Notes: a model not told the origin generated them from the sequence alone. DNA of 64,000 bases from Tubulanus polymorphus (GCF_964204645.1 NC_134027.1:24664485-24728484); one strand, 5' to 3'. Counted from the first letter of the stretch, positions 22,843 through 37,900 are shown. Numbers and translations are program-made.

Positions 22843-24960
22843 AAATATCGGTGAAATGTAATAGGGTTTTTTCCTTTGAAATTACGAATCAACTCAGTCG
22901 GCGCCCAGTTCGGTTCTACAATATTGTGAGTTCTGAATTCGAGTCCAAAATCGAACTATGTTGTAGAGGGCCGTACCTATAGCATTCGATTATTCGAGAA
23001 ACCTGAAAAAGGGCAGTTCTTTTGGATGTAGAAATGCAAAAAGGACACTTTTCCAAAACTGCCACCTACGCCCCAGCTATGTACGGCCCTGGCTACACGT
23101 TCTGACGACAAATCCTAAAATGTGCGGTCGTAGTTTTTAGCGCTCAAACTTAAGATTGGTTTTCGGATAAAATGGCTTTTTTGCCTTGTCTAAATCAAAG
23201 GATCTCGTGAGGGTTTCGCTGATCGGTGAATTATATAGAAAAACCACACGTTGCTATATTTGTACGAAGTTGTTCACTGCGACCAGCTTTTCATTTACAG
23301 ACTCGCTATTAAAAGTTTCTTCAAGGGATTGTTTTAGCAATTATAAATACGCGCGCGTTACTGAGAATGAGCCTTATTTCTATTGGAAAGCGCTTAAAAT
23401 GTTCCTCATTAAGCGGCTCGCATCGTAGCCGAAATCGCGCCAGAAGGGAGCGATATTCTGAGAAAAATTCAATTCAAATCAATAATCCCTTTATTGTACA
23501 AGATACACCGTTCGGGTCGAGATGTTCGGAGTGACAGAATAGTATTTACAAACCATAAACATTTTACATTAATATAATGATAAGTATAGAACAAAAGCAG
23601 TTTCTTGTCAGCTACCAGAGTTTAAAATTTCAAAACCTTAACAGATGTATTCCATGACATGCAAACAAACGGCAGTATTTTCAAGTATAAGGCGATGCTC
23701 AATTGATATTCTGTATCAATATTCTCTGTATTATTCACGTTGCTTTCCTCATCAATGTACATATCCTTTGCCCGCCATCTACAAATTGTGCGCGATTAAT
23801 ACATATATATATATATATATATTTGTTCACTTTAAAACGTTGTAAATTACTTTAAAAGCATTTTTAACAGCACAAGAATTTCATTTTATAAATACATTTT
23901 ATGTTAAGCATAACGATGCATTATATAGATAGATTGGTGGCTTCATGAAAAGAAAAAAATGGGGTAGGGCCGGGTGATCGCTGAATGTGTAGAACTGACG
24001 CTTGCGTCATGCAAGCGCTTCCTTTTGTTGATTTCTCGCGGGGAATCGTGACGTCATAGTTTGTCTGTCAACCAGTTTCGTCCGGAAACTGAACTGAAAC
24101 AACAAAAGATAATCATGGGATTTAGAACCCCGAGGGGGTCGAGGGAACTAATGATGCTAATGATGCTAATCACTTACCGGTATATATATAGATAGTGTTT
24201 GACACAGAGTCATAGTTTGACCAACAATACGGGGCGTAAAGTCACGTGGCTGCAAGACCTTTATATATCATGTTCAAATCCAAAATGATATCCAACCTTA
24301 CGCCCGGCAGTTCCTGCTGGTTTGACCCATTTGGGTACAGTCAATATAGATCGCAGAGGTTGCGCCTGGTGTAGGGAGGTGGGTGCCAATAATTTCAGTC
24401 TCTTAGTAAATCAACCTTTCGATGCCCAATGTTCGATGAAGCTTGCACCCCCCTACAATATCTCTACCCATAATGCCAAAATGAGGCACGTCCCATGAAG
24501 ACTATGGTCAATATTTAATTGGTCAAATTTTGGGTCGTGTCGGGTTTAAAATAATCGAAAATTCGCAGAAACAAACGAGAAAAACAATATCAGCGACGAA
24601 ACTTATTTGTATTCAAAATTTTCAGTTGGAATTTTCTTCTAAATATATATTGCGTACTGTGTTTTAATGTATATCGTTGATTTTTATGTGTTAGAAATAC
24701 AAATTTCAAATTCTCAGTAACCGTTATTATTAACCGTTATCGTTGTCAACTTCGCGCCGTTGCAGATTCTTACTCATCGGTGTAATGACTATCAACAAAA
24801 TTCAATGTATATTTATTCATATAGAGATAGATATATTTTTGTTAGATGATTTGCCCAAGAGATTCTCAATAAATTGTATATCAATGTTTCCTCTAATGTA
24901 CATTCATTTCGATTATTTCGACGAAAGGATCTACTATGTCAACGATCTCTCATCAATCTC
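22843..24960. other. RD3 3' flank and intergenic DNA
   Basis: No supported exon. It includes a (TA)n run near 23800-23823 and a perfect 7-bp hairpin CGCTTGC-GTCAT-GCAAGCG near 24000. ORFs at 23186 and 24743 look fortuitous: no domain, no splice partner. Confidence 0.5.
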
Positions 24961-24984
24961 ATAGTTGATGTGTTGGAATCCTGG

Positions 24985-25120
24985 GGCCAGTTGCACAGTC
25001 GTGACTTAAGTCCAAAAGTGGTCTTAAATCTTAAGACTGATCTTAAGTTGTTAGATTGTCTATAGAACTAAGTTGGTCTTAGACTGGTCTTAAGTCGAAG
25101 CCATGACTATGCAACCAGCC
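24985..25120. mobile_element. MITE, GGCCAGTTGCACAGTC family, inserted in satellite monomer
   Basis: A 136-bp element with ends GGCCAGTTGCACAGTC and GACTATGCAACCAGCC, flanked by CCTGG at 24980-24984 and 25121-25125. Removing it restores an intact 'gaatCCTGGtggtag' minisatellite monomer, so boundaries and the 5-bp target duplication can be read directly. The interior is rich in GGTCTTAA / TTAAGACC. Relatives: about 4365-4560, 29891-30029, 30209-30343, 45325-45415, 52335-52400. Confidence 0.85.
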
Positions 25121-25125
25121 CCTGG

Positions 25126-26520
25126 TGGTAGCAAGTCGGTCGGTCAGTCTTTTATTGTCTCTCCATCAATCCATGGTTAATGTGTTTGAATCCTAGTGGT
25201 AGCAGTCAGTCAGTTAGTCTTTCACTGGTATCTCATCAATCAAGGGTTCATGTTTGAATCCTGGTGGTAGCAGTCAGTCAGTCTTTCACTGGTATCTCAT
25301 CAATCAAGGGTTCATGTTTGAATCCTGGTGGTATCAGTCAGTCAGTCTTTCACTGGTCTCTCATCAATCCAGGATTCATGTGTTTGAATCCTGGTGGTAG
25401 CAGTCAGTCAGTCTTTCACTGGTATCTCATCAATCAACGGTTCATGTGTTTGAATCCTGGCGGTAGCAGTCAGTCAGTCTTTCACTGGTCTCTCATCAAT
25501 CCAGGATTCATGTGTTTGAATCCTGGTGGTAGCAGTCAGTCAGTCAGTCTTTCACTGGTCTCTCATCAATCCAGGGTTCATGTGTTTGAATCCTGGTGGT
25601 AGCAGTCAGTCAGTCTTTCACTGGTATCTCATCAATCCAGGATTCATGTGTTCGAATCCTGGTGGTAGCAGTCAGTCAGTCAGTCTTTCACTGGTCTCTC
25701 ATCAATCACGGGTTCATGTGTTTGAATCCTGGTGGTAGCAGTCAGTCAGTCTTTCACTGGTATCTCATCAATCACGGGTTCATGTGTTTGAATCCTGGTG
25801 GTAGCAGTCAGTCAGTCTTTCACTGGTATCTCATCAATCCAGGATTCATGTGTTTGAATCCTGGTGGTAGCAGTCAGTCAGTCAGTCTTTCACTGGTCTC
25901 TCATCAATCACGGGTTCATGTGTTTGAATCCTGGCGGTAGTAGGTCAGTTCTTCACTGGTCAGTGGTTACAGTCAGTCAGTCTTTCACTGGTATCTCATC
26001 AATCCAGGATTCATGTGTTTGAATCCTGGTGGTAGCAGTCAGTCAGTCAGTCTTTCACTGGTATCTCATCAATCACGGGTTCATGTGTTTGAATCCTGGT
26101 GGTAGCAGTCAGTCAGTCTTTCACTGGTATCTCATCAATCACGGGTTCATGTGTTTGAATCCTGGTGGTAGCAGTCAGTCAGTCTTTCACTGGTATCTCA
26201 TCAATCCAGGATTCATGTGTTTGAATCCTGGTGGTAGCAGTCAGTCTTTCACTGGTATCTCATCAATCAAGGGTTCATGTTTGAATCCTGATCGTAGCGA
26301 TCAGTTTTTCACTGGTCTGTGTTAGCAGTGAGTCGGTCTTTTATGGCCTCTCCATCAATCCAGGGTTCATGTGTTTGAATCCTGGTGGTAGCAGTCAGTC
26401 AGTCTTTCACTGGTCTCTATCAATCCAGGATTCATGTGTTTGAATCCTGGCGGTAGCAGTCAGTCAGTCAGTCTTTAACTGGTCTCTCATCAATCAAGGG
26501 TTCGAATCCTGGTGGTAGAG
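25126..26520. repeat. 64-72 bp minisatellite with B-box-like core
   Basis: About 20 tandem monomers of the form 'gtttgaatcctggtggtag' + (cagt)2-3 + 'ctttcactggtatctcatc' + 'aatccaggattcatgt'. Length varies mainly through the number of CAGT repeats. The last monomer has a perfect Pol III B-box word GGTTCGAATCC (26499-26509) and most others carry GTTTGAATCC. Several 70-114 aa reading frames here are repeat translations. Confidence 0.9.
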
Positions 26521-27840
26521 TTTCGTTCAAATGTTACAAGGGCTAATCCTCAAGCGTTATAAGAAAAGAACAGATAACGTATTTGGTGAAAATATTGAAA
26601 ATCCGTACGAATTTTTGTTTTATTCATATTTTGATCATTGATTGGCATTTTGACAACAAACTGAACTCACACATATACCAGAGGAATGTACGAATAACAT
26701 AATAATAATAATCATAATAATAATAATAATAATGTAAATAATAAGAATTTTATGTATATATATACATATACACGGGTGGGGTCTATATTGACTGAGACTA
26801 AATCATAAAATAGAATTAACTCTTTAAAAATGTTAGAATCGCTGAGAATTCTCCACGCAAAATTTTTGATCGCAAAAGTTTTTGATCGACAATCAACTCA
26901 ACTGACTGACTTTAATCAAACAGTGAAACTTCATTTCATAACAAACTCTGTTGGTAGGAAATTCTGACCCAAAATTCTGTACTACCGAGGTATGTACATA
27001 CAGTGGAAACTCCGTAGAAAAAATAATTCATCAGATTAGACAAAACTAGAATTTTGAGTCCCAAGTTTGGGACAATTCGAGTGAACTATCGGTTTTAACC
27101 AACAGATTTTCTGGTCTCATGAAGTTCTCGGCTTCCACCGTTTGCAAATTCCGACGCAACTTTGATCCAGGAGTTCAACTCTTTCATGAAACTGGACCCG
27201 CAGTATTAGCCTGACCGAATGAACGAGCATCTCACAATTTATCAATTGATTCGAGCAGGACAAAAAAAAAATATGTTCGCGAAGTACAAACAAATATATC
27301 ACAATTTAATAAAGCATTTACGATTATGACGAAATTACGATTTTTAAGTACACAACAAAAAACGCAAGAAGATCTCAACACTCAAAATTTCTACTTTATG
27401 TAGACTAATAATAATACAGCAACGGATATTGATATAATATAACGTAGAGGATTATTGATTTCTTCCTTAATCTATCGTTTAATAAACCGACGTAGGTCAA
27501 CCTCGCGACTGCCAACGACTCTCTGCGACGAGACGACCGATCTGCCATTCTACTTTCCGCGGCCGCTAGTCGCCTAGCTACGAAATAGAAAAGTCGCCCA
27601 TTCTGCACCACGCATGCGACAGACAAGAGACTGGTCGTCACTGACCATCGTATCACAGACAACCTATGCAGCCATTTGTGACAACACACAGATCGGGGTC
27701 ACAAACAAGCAGTCACAATTTGACCTACTCCCGCCTTTTATTAACTAATATTGAGTATTATAGTATTTTTCATCAAACTTGTTTCTCCAATTACAGGCAG
27801 ATGTAATACATGCGATACATGCACATGTGCATTATATGTC

Positions 27841-27961
<121 letters not shown>

Positions 27962-28256
27962 ACATTATTATTCCATAGAGAATATATATCCATGATTAAA
28001 GCACCACCAGTGGCAATCACGGGATTATATTAAAATCACAATGATATGTCATTGCCCGATTACGATTTGATTACACAATTGATTATATTCCACTACAAAA
28101 ACAAAATCAAAATATATAATTCATGAAATTAAATTTTCATTTTCATATTTGCCACATTTTCCGCAATCACAATTCATTCCTATGTTTGTTTTTTCTCTTT
28201 TCAAGTCGGTTTCATAGACAGAAAGCACTTTATACGTTCCTTAGAACTTTAATACC

Positions 28257-28880
28257 TGGGGCTGGTTTCATCGTCTGGTATTTCCTTTAACTCGGGGGTA
28301 ACTTAATTGAAAATGAATTGAGTCAGCCCGCAGGTTAAAGGTATTACCGGTCTGTAAAACTGGCCCCTGGTCTATGAAAATGGGGCTGCAGGTTAAGGAT
28401 TCATCCCTAGGTTTATCGTTAATACCTGGGGCCGGTTTTATAGACTGGTATTACCTTTAACCCGGGGGCTAACTCAATTGATTACCAATTGAATTAGCCC
28501 GCGGGTTAAAGGTAATACCAGTCTTAAAAAACCGTGCCCTTGACTATAAAACTGGGGCTGCAGGTTAATGATTCATCCACAGGTTTAATTTTAATACCAG
28601 GGTCCAGTTCCACAGTTGGGAGTTTTGACTCAGAGTTAACTCATTGAAAATGAACTAACTTTAACTCAGAGTTAACTCTAACTCACAACTGTGGAACTGG
28701 GTCCCGGACTATAAAACTGGGGCTGCAGGTGGTTAAGGATTCATCCCTAGGTTTAATCTTAATACCTGGACTATAAAACCGGGGCTATAAAACTGGCCCC
28801 TGGTCTATGAAACCGGGGCTGCAGGTTAAGGATTCATCCCTAGGTTTAACTCTTTATACCTATGAATCACCCCTAGGGCC
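28257..28880. repeat. Mosaic of nested inverted-repeat elements
   Basis: Two copies (about 28257-28376 and 28430-28548) of an element with GGGGCCGGTTTTATAGACTG-type ends and an interior TTAACCCGGGGGCTAACTC, one copy (28604-28707) of the GGACCCAGTTCCACAG family, and four to five copies of a spacer word 'ggattcatccctaggttta' between them. A further partial copy of the first element lies at 49905-49950. Confidence 0.65.
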
Positions 28881-28963
28881 GGGCAATCACCTATGAAACC
28901 GACGAAAATAAATGCTTCAAATACAGAAGTTGATTATGTCTATGTCGCGTTGCCGTATAATAT

Positions 28964-31900
28964 TCACAACTGTTTGATTGCGGTGAGCGTTTTCGCCAGT
29001 AACGCATAGGTGTCTCTAGCGGTCTTGATTTTTGCGTCTGCGTATTGCACAATACCGTCCTGTAAGGCGAACAAGCGCTGTTGATGAAACGCCTTTAACT
29101 GAAAGAAAAGATAATAATCGTAAATTTTACACCTCGCGGAACGTCTCCCTAGAGACTAATAGCAAAACGCAGTCTTTGACTTTCAACACCTTTCAATATC
29201 CAAATTTTCATAGCTACACTATTAAAATGAGCTAAATGATACCAAATTCCCTACGCTACCATAAGTTGATTCTGTTCAACGCATGACAAATGCAATAACC
29301 ATAGGATAGAATAAGAAACTAATTAAAGGAACCACATTTCCATAGCTTTTCGATAGCTTCAGACACAAAACCTACATAATTTCCGAGCCTTGAAAAAATA
29401 GTTCCTAATTTCAATAACTTTTCCAGGATTATCAGCACTAGGACAAACCCTGCAGAACGTAGTCACTCTTGATTTCTTATCTAAACTATCTATACACATT
29501 TTTTTTTCGATCTTTAAATTTGTATATAGTGGTTTTTAAATCTATCATCAATTCTCCAAGTTTGAGTATGGTTATCATACTACATTTGATGTCATTTTCT
29601 TCGTAATTTAGCCATTCATCATTTATTGCGGAAATGCGACAGTTTTCAATTATACCTCTGATCTTGCCCGGTCTGAACATTGTTCGTAAACCTTCTCGGC
29701 AATCTGTTTCGCTTCTTCAGCCTGAAAAATATAACAAACAAAAAACGTGAAACAAAGAAAAACTAGAAATGTGTATAAAGGACATCGCTACCTTCTGCGA
29801 AACTGATTAAATCGTCTTCACAGCAGTTCAGAGAAATAGTCTGCTGTATTTTACAAACTCTTACTCAGTATTTGACACCAACTCGAGGTCTCTGGTTCCA
29901 TAGACAGTGCTTAGACTTAAGACCGGTCAAAAACAAACTTAGTTCTATAGCCGATCTAACAACTTAAGACCAGTCTTAAGATGTAAGACCACTTTTGGTC
30001 TTAGGTCTTGACTATGGAACTGGCCCCTGTATTTCTGAAACTCTTACTCAGTATTTGACACCAACTCTGAGTAGATTTTCACCAGTATCAACTTCACTGC
30101 ATTTAGAGACTGTGTCTACTGTCTTTGACAAACTCTTACTCAGTATTTGACATCAACTCAGGGTAGAATTTTACCAGTCTCAACTTTAAGAGACAGTCTA
30201 CTGGGTCAGGTTCCTTAGACAGTGTTTAGACTTAAGACCGGTCAAAGAAAAACTTAGTTCTATAGCCAATCTAACAACTTGAGACCAGTCTTAAGATGTA
30301 AGACCACTTTTGGTCTTAAGTCTTGACTATGGAACTGGCCCCTGTATTTCTGTTTGAAACTCTTACTCAGTATTTGACACCAACTCGGGGTAGAATTTCA
30401 CCAGTCTCAACTTTACCACAGTAAGAGACTAAGAGTCAACTGTATTCCTACTGCATTTCTCAAACTTTTACTCAGTATTTGACTCAATGTAGAATTCTCA
30501 GTGTCTCCTGCATTTACGAAACCCTTATTTTGTATTCAATACTAACTCGCAGTAGAATTTACAACTCAATACTACCGCCAGTCATCTCTTATCTCTTTTA
30601 CCCCGAATCAGCAGTATCTTAGCAATCAGAACTTCAGATATACCAATTCCTCAGATTCTTATTCAGTATTTCGTCTATTCGCTAAAAATGTACGCATCTT
30701 AAAACCGAAATGAAGACGGAGACAGATTGCGGAGATATCGCAACCAACACGAGCAGCGAGCGAGCGGGCGTCGTGTCTGATTAAACACTGGTTTAATAAA
30801 CCGGCTGAGATCATCAGGCACCACCACGCACGCATACGACTGATTCAATAAATATTGACATTGTCTCTATCAACAATCGGGGATATGTTTTTCGACGCTG
30901 CGACAACTCCGCCGACCTTGAGAAGCTTGCTCGAGTTCGGAACGGCCAATGGTTGGTTAACCGGAAAACATACATATCATAACTAAAAGAAATGTACATC
31001 AACTATCAAACTTTGGATACCGCGATGACATTCTCATTTGGATGTTTTGTGTCTCGAAATGCAGAACCTAGTCAACGCAAACAGCGTACTGGACTAATAC
31101 AACATTATCTACTCTGGAAATAATTCAGACACGCAGATAAAGACCAAGAACATACAATAAAAGGACAGTATATTGTAACCCCTTATAGCTATTTCCAAAC
31201 CACGGGATGTATTGACTTAGGCAGACAACAAAAATTAACGCCAATCGCAGTTGCTTGCTGGTTCCAGGGACGGATCCAAGGAGGGCCGAAGTGACCTGCA
31301 CCCCATTTTTGTCGAGATAACATTTTCACAACCTGACTTAAGAAAGTTACGCATACAGTGGAAAATCATCGCTGGTCATTTCGTTCTAGAATCGATCTAG
31401 TCTGGATGCTCTTTCAAAATGTTCTCGGGGAAGGACCCCCTGACGCAAGAGGCTTTACACCTATGGTGTTCGCAGTCATGTACCTTGTTGTACGTGTAAA
31501 AAACTAGGCCTCGGATGATTTGCCCCATCGCCCCTCCTATTCAAAATTCCTGCATCAGCTCCTGGGTTCAGCTTGGATGGAGCTAGCTTTAGGAAAACCC
31601 TGTTCTCTCAAACCCAATACGACCATCTCAGTAAACTGTCGGAGATCACAGATATAGATCGGAACCGATAGAATCCCGCTACTGAGCGCCGAGACGAGAA
31701 GTCTCAGATTGGTCTGATTTCCGATAACGTAGTCTTATACGCTGATAATCCCTGTTCGGACGAACGAAAAATTGATCGCCTAAAAAAACTGCTATCATCC
31801 GCATATTTTTCGACGTCGACACGATACATAATAACAGGGTTAGAATAACAGCTATCATTAGAGAATTTCGAAGAGTTTTTGACTAGCGCTCAATGAGAAA

Positions 31901-34900
31901 ATATCAGAATTCTAAGAGAGGATAACATCGAGTTAAATTTTCTCATTGTTTGGATATTCTCCGCATAGAATCTTGTAAGGAGTACAGAAGGAATTTGAAA
32001 GGAGTGAAAACTGTGATGATGGAAGAAACGAACAAAACCAACAAATCATTAGATCATAAATTAAGGCGAAAATATCAAGAATAAATTTTTTATAAAAAAA
32101 AAAAAAACATGATAAAATCACAGATTGAGGACAAAAAATTATCTAATCAAACGTTTCTGGTGTAAATCTGATGAACAATCGCGAAAAAATGTTTCCTTGT
32201 AGCTTTTTTAGTAGTTTTTTATTTGATTTTCGAATACACACAAAATCGCGAAAAAATTCTAAGGATAAATTGACAAGAAAGCAACACGCGCAAAATATGA
32301 GATATTTTTCATGTCAAGAAATTCAGTATCAAGTAACAGATGCCGTGTACACACTTTAATATTGTCGACAGTCTCTTGATATTTCTACGCGCAAAACACA
32401 CATGTCACCAATGAGCAATAGTGGTTTATATTTCATTTATACACTGACAACTACAGGAAATAGAAAATCTGAGAATCAGTAAGTAAACTTTCCAAGCCAG
32501 TGCCTGGTCTTAGCTCTTTTTCTTTTGGTTCTATGAAATCATCTCATTTTGGTTTTACAGCAAATCTAACAATTTAAGACAAATCTAAGCTCATTTTGGT
32601 TCTATTGCCAATTTAACAACTTAAGACCAGCCTAAGCTCATATTGGTTCTATAGCCAATCTAACAACTTAAGACCAGTCTAAGCTCATTTTGGTTCTATA
32701 ACCAATCTTACAACTTAAACCCAGTCTAAGCTCATTCTGTTCTATAGCCAATCTAACAACTCAAGACCAGCCTTAACTCATACAGGTTCTAGTCAAATGA
32801 ACATTAACATTTGATGGGCCCAAAACGATCTTAACAGCGCATTTGACTCAGTAGCATTGGGACTATAAATGTCGCAGTAAATCACTGGCAAATAGACCAA
32901 CAGAATCTACACCAGTAAATTTCATCGACCCAGTACCGAGTAATATGGAGTCGATATTATCGAACTCCATGCATGCGTTTATCTAGAAATGACTTTAAGA
33001 TTCGCGTCGTCGTGTAGCTAGATACCCGCTGTCTATTGTCAGGGTAAGATAATGACAGAACGCCGCGATGACCTCGGGAAACGACGAGATATCTTACTAG
33101 ACGAATGGCAATAAATACCGTTAAATAGAGGCGGATTTAGGAAAAGATGAAGAGGCATTACTCAGATAAAACAGCCACGCCGGAGACTGTGAGTGGGGTT
33201 TCACAGGGTGGCCACTTTCCGCCAATTTACAAATTCTCCGAGATTTCCATGATTTTTCCATGTCATAACACAAAATTGCCAGAGTAAATCTGAGGAATTT
33301 CTAGGTTTGAAATTTCACAATTCATTCATTTTTTATGAATCATGTACTGATAAAGAAACGCATGGTCAATAGCATTATCTGCATTTCCTGAGTTTTCCAT
33401 GTGTTGGCAAAATGTTTCAAATTCCGTGAAGTTTCCCCCATTCCTTTTAGATTTCTCAGATTTCCTGAGTTTTCCAGGTCAGTGACCAACCTGTTCCACC
33501 ATCGGCGTTAGAAGATCTTCGAAGATATCGATGGGAAAAGATATGATTTTCGACCGTCATTTCATAGGTCTGTGCAGTTGCGACCAGGAAGGGAGGGCTC
33601 CCTGAAACCGCACCCTCGATGCGTGCCTGTATGGATAGATGTATGGATGAGACGCTGCGACTAACGACAAATGACACCGAAGTAAATGAACTTCTGTTCT
33701 ACGAATTATCTGTCACTCCCTCAGCCGACGCGCCGACTAATAACAACAACGCCCCGGTAATTGTCACATTTCGTTTATTCTCTTCGTAAGATCGAGACAT
33801 TCCATTATCAGCCGTGTCTGTCTGGGCAGTGCCTGGGACGAAGTAGATGGATGACCAGGGCACTAAGCCCATCGTATTCGGCAAGGAAAAAACTCGCATG
33901 GAAAAAATTTTTTTTCTCGATTTTTTCCGCCATGAAAAAACATTTTCGTCAAAACGGAAAACGATGAACAGAAAAACATTGTGTTGTCGAGTACCTTTGT
34001 TTAGCTGTGTTTGTGTTCTGTTTTTCGCAAAACGTCCACAGCTGAATAACCAATCAGAATCAGGGGCATCACTGTATTGCATGATACAAAGATGATGTGA
34101 ATAACTGAATGAATTGTTGCACCATAGACCATGTTTTATCGTATGCCGGTAGAATTTTTACTCAAAAACGTTTCGTGAACATTTTTTTGACAAAGGTTTT
34201 GCTTAGCGAAAACCAAAGCTACTGATGAAGCATCGGTATGTCACGTAGCGAGTTTGTTCCGGTACGTTTCTTGTTTCGCAGTGCGGTAAAGCGGACGAAT
34301 CGAATCATCCGAACGCGTAAAAACATAAACCTGTTTCATCCGTCGAGACTCTACCTGATATCCCTAATTGTGGTAGTTTTCATCCAAAATGAGAGTAATT
34401 TCACATCAAAAATAGTGGTTCAATTGAGAATGAACTAGAAATTATTCTGATTTTTAGAGTACTTGGGAAAAGTTGTGCTTTTTAAGAGTAGAAACAACTC
34501 TCAATTACTAGTTATAGTCAGGTCTGTATCATATTTCGAGGTTTTTCTTGTTGTGAGTGTGCTAAGCTTCAAATAGCCAGAATTCATCACTCAACTCATT
34601 GCTAGGCGGCTTGATGTGGCTAAAATCAACATTCGCCTCGATTCGCTGAAATCGCGGTCGAGATAAATCAGTGGATACGACAGAGGACCTTAACGCGTGT
34701 ATTTACACAGTCCATCTGAACGAAATGATCATTCTCTACGCTCTCGCTTCGTGGATCAGTTATCTGCGAACGACGACGTAGCGCGTCGTCGATCTAACGC
34801 ACCGCACAGTCGCGAGCCCCGATAATTACGACAGATAATAAAGGACCGCGATTAAATTCAATCATCTACAGCCAGTAACTGATATTATACTGACAGACGC

Positions 34901-37900
34901 TGATGAAGGTAATTACCGCGTATTGAAAATGACTTCCTTATATTCGAATCCAATTAAATATGACGTTGTCCCTGCCTTGTAATACCATCCTCCCTCTGCA
35001 GGGACTCGAACCTGATGGCATCGCTAAACTCAGCCACGGCACAAACCCCTGCATCAGTAGACCGGGTGCGCAGGTACATGCGCAGCTTTCCGAATGAAAA
35101 CTGGCGGCACCAATCAGATTGCTCGTTGTATAATCGTTGAGGCAAATTTCAAGGAAGAACTATAAAACCCGGGCAAAAATAAAATGGGATTTCTGATTGG
35201 CTAAAAATCGCATCATCTGAACTGTGCATGTATCTGCGCACACGGTCGATTATGGCAGGGTTTCGTGCCGTGGCAATCTCGATGCCATCAGGTTCGAATC
35301 CCTGCCGGGGGAGGATGTGTAATACCGAAGCCACTGATCCTGCCCTACACATGTTAACCCCCTAGCAACACCCATATATCGCCGGTCTTTCATTATCAAT
35401 TTCAGTACGGATCAAATTATTCCCTGTGAATTTATTTTCACCATTTTCATTATAAGTTTACTTCTTTACTATAAAGTACAATGCAAAAATACAGTCAACG
35501 CTATAGCATAGAAGGACAAGTTAGAGGAAGCACTTCTACATCGTAAAACGTTGGAAAGAAAAAGGACAAAAAGGACTGATGGCCTGGATCAGGTTCGGGT
35601 TCAATACTATCAGGTTCAATAGGTGCCTCACCTCGCTTGCCACAGCATTGCTTTGGTATCATTTCAGTAACGAGTGAGTGATATACGCGTGAACACGCTC
35701 TCTCTAACGGGATACCGGCAACACCAGATGGCGCAACAAATCACTGGGTTACTCGTAGTGAAAATCAGTTTCTTTTTCAATGAAATTTGAACATTATTTT
35801 TAGGCTTCCGAAATCCGGAAATTATCAAACGAGTCATCGGATAGATTTCCTTTCTCACTCAGTGTGTGGTATTGATTTCACTGAAAATCGATTTACTGAT
35901 CAGAAAATTTGACTCAAAGTTTATTGAAATGTAGAAGAAATTAAAAGCCCGGTAACCCGGTGCCACTAGCGAACCTGGCGGATTATCGCTGAATCCTCGC
36001 TTCCCTCAGTAGCCCTCGGTATCCCATCAGACACAGGCCAAATTTGACTTAGGTCTGGTTCGGACCATTGTGACCTGGGCCAAATCTTCTCTAGTGCGAT
36101 CGTGACGTGAAGGGATCGAAACGCGCTCAGCCCGGTCTTATCTCGATTGTCGCGGAACACGGAGCTGTCTCAACGAGTTTGACGAATAGCGAACGCGACT
36201 AGAAGAAAAGAGAATATGGATTCCGAAGAGATACGAATGATGGCAGACGGCGTTTGTCTTCGTCGATGTCAAGATGAATGTAAAATCGAGTGGATTTTTC
36301 GTTACCGCGCATTTCACCGTTAGACAACTGCCTCGCTCGCCGCCAATTCAAATTCGACAGTAACCAAATACTTAAACGTGACAAGCAACGTAGATGTAGT
36401 TGACATCGGAATTCGCAATAAAAAATAAGTTTGACATAACTAGTTGAAAGCTCATTACAACAAACTTCAGGAGACCAGAAAATCTGTTCGTTATAACTGA
36501 TAGTTCACTGTTATATCCAATATGAAATTACAAGAGAACCTCGTTACAAAGAACTTCAGGAGAACAGAAAATCTGTTCGTTATAACTGATAGTTCACTGT
36601 TATATCCAGTATGAAATTACAGTAGAACCTCGTTACAACGAACTTCAGGAGACCAGAAAATCTGTTCGTTATGACCGATAGTTGACTGTTATATCCAGAA
36701 AGAAATTACAGCGGAACCTCGTTACAACGAACTTCAGGAGACCAGAAAATCTGTTCGTTATTACTGATAGTTCACTGTTATATCCAGTATGAAATAACAG
36801 TGGAACCTCGTTACAACGAACTTCAGGAGACCAGAAAATCTGTTCGTTATAACTGATAGTTCACTGTTATATCCAATATGAAATTACAAGAGAACCTCCT
36901 TACAAAGAACTTCAGGAGAACAGAAATCTGTTCGTTATAACCGATAGTATACCGAATATAGAGGGCGAACACGTCGCGATTTGATAAAACGTGTTTACAT
37001 CAAATATTAATGATACACAACGCACGGCGCGACCAATCAATACGACTCTACCTGGCATTAAATAATAGTTTACTGTCGGTAGATTGAGACCTAACGACGA
37101 AGCCCGCAGCGAGCTGGTGAAAGAGCGAGAGCGAGAGAAGACAGTTCTCGCTTAGTTTCTACGGTAACAGTGACAATAATAATTGCGGAATCGCGACTAG
37201 GGCGTAGTATTTAGCGTTGCGGCTACGGAGACGTTGGAACTCGCCGAGTGAACGCAGCTTGAAGCGTTCACACATACACACATGATTCATTCCAGCGAGC
37301 AGACGTCAGTCGCACTACTAGAGATTTCGGCCGCGCGTACGTTCGGTATCGAAGCGAATGTATCTAGATACCGATGATAGTGCGTAAACAGTCATTAGTG
37401 GCGTGTATCCGGATAAACCATTCTCACGAAGGTAATTGATATGTAATATTCCGATAATTGAATTAGTAAATAATACGTGGTAATTTCGAGGTGAATTCTT
37501 GCTGTAGATGGAAAATGATGAATTATTCAGAGGTTTTTTTTCTATACATGTATCACTAAAATTCCTTGTTTGAAATTTCCCTTGAATTCAATCACGAGAC
37601 TCAGCGGTGACTGTTTCTTTTCACTCTCCGAGCCAGTCTGACGATCTTGGCCCTATTTTCTGAAAAACTTGACTTTCATTTTCAACGATTTTCGAACATC
37701 CTCCATTTTCATGCAAAAGGTTCTATCCTAAATCGGCCGAGTTTGAATTGTTGTCCTCGCAGAGTAATCAACAGCAAAATTTTTTGTTTAACCCTTTCCG
37801 TGCTGACTAATTAATACCCTATAGTGCTGGAGATAATTTGAAAATTTTTGAAAGTTCCACCCTAGTGTGTTGAATAACGGGAATACCACTAAAGTGCGTT

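Noticed and set aside
25264-26325. Series of 70-114 aa ORFs with repeated SQSVFHWYLIN text
   Set aside because: Translations of the 64-72 bp minisatellite, with no start or splice context.
25126-26520. CRISPR-like array
   Set aside because: Units are contiguous monomers without unique spacers, in a eukaryotic genome.
33699-34082. 127-aa minus-strand ORF
   Set aside because: Crosses the A/T word-rich repeat at 33.86-34.2 kb; no domain or splice support.
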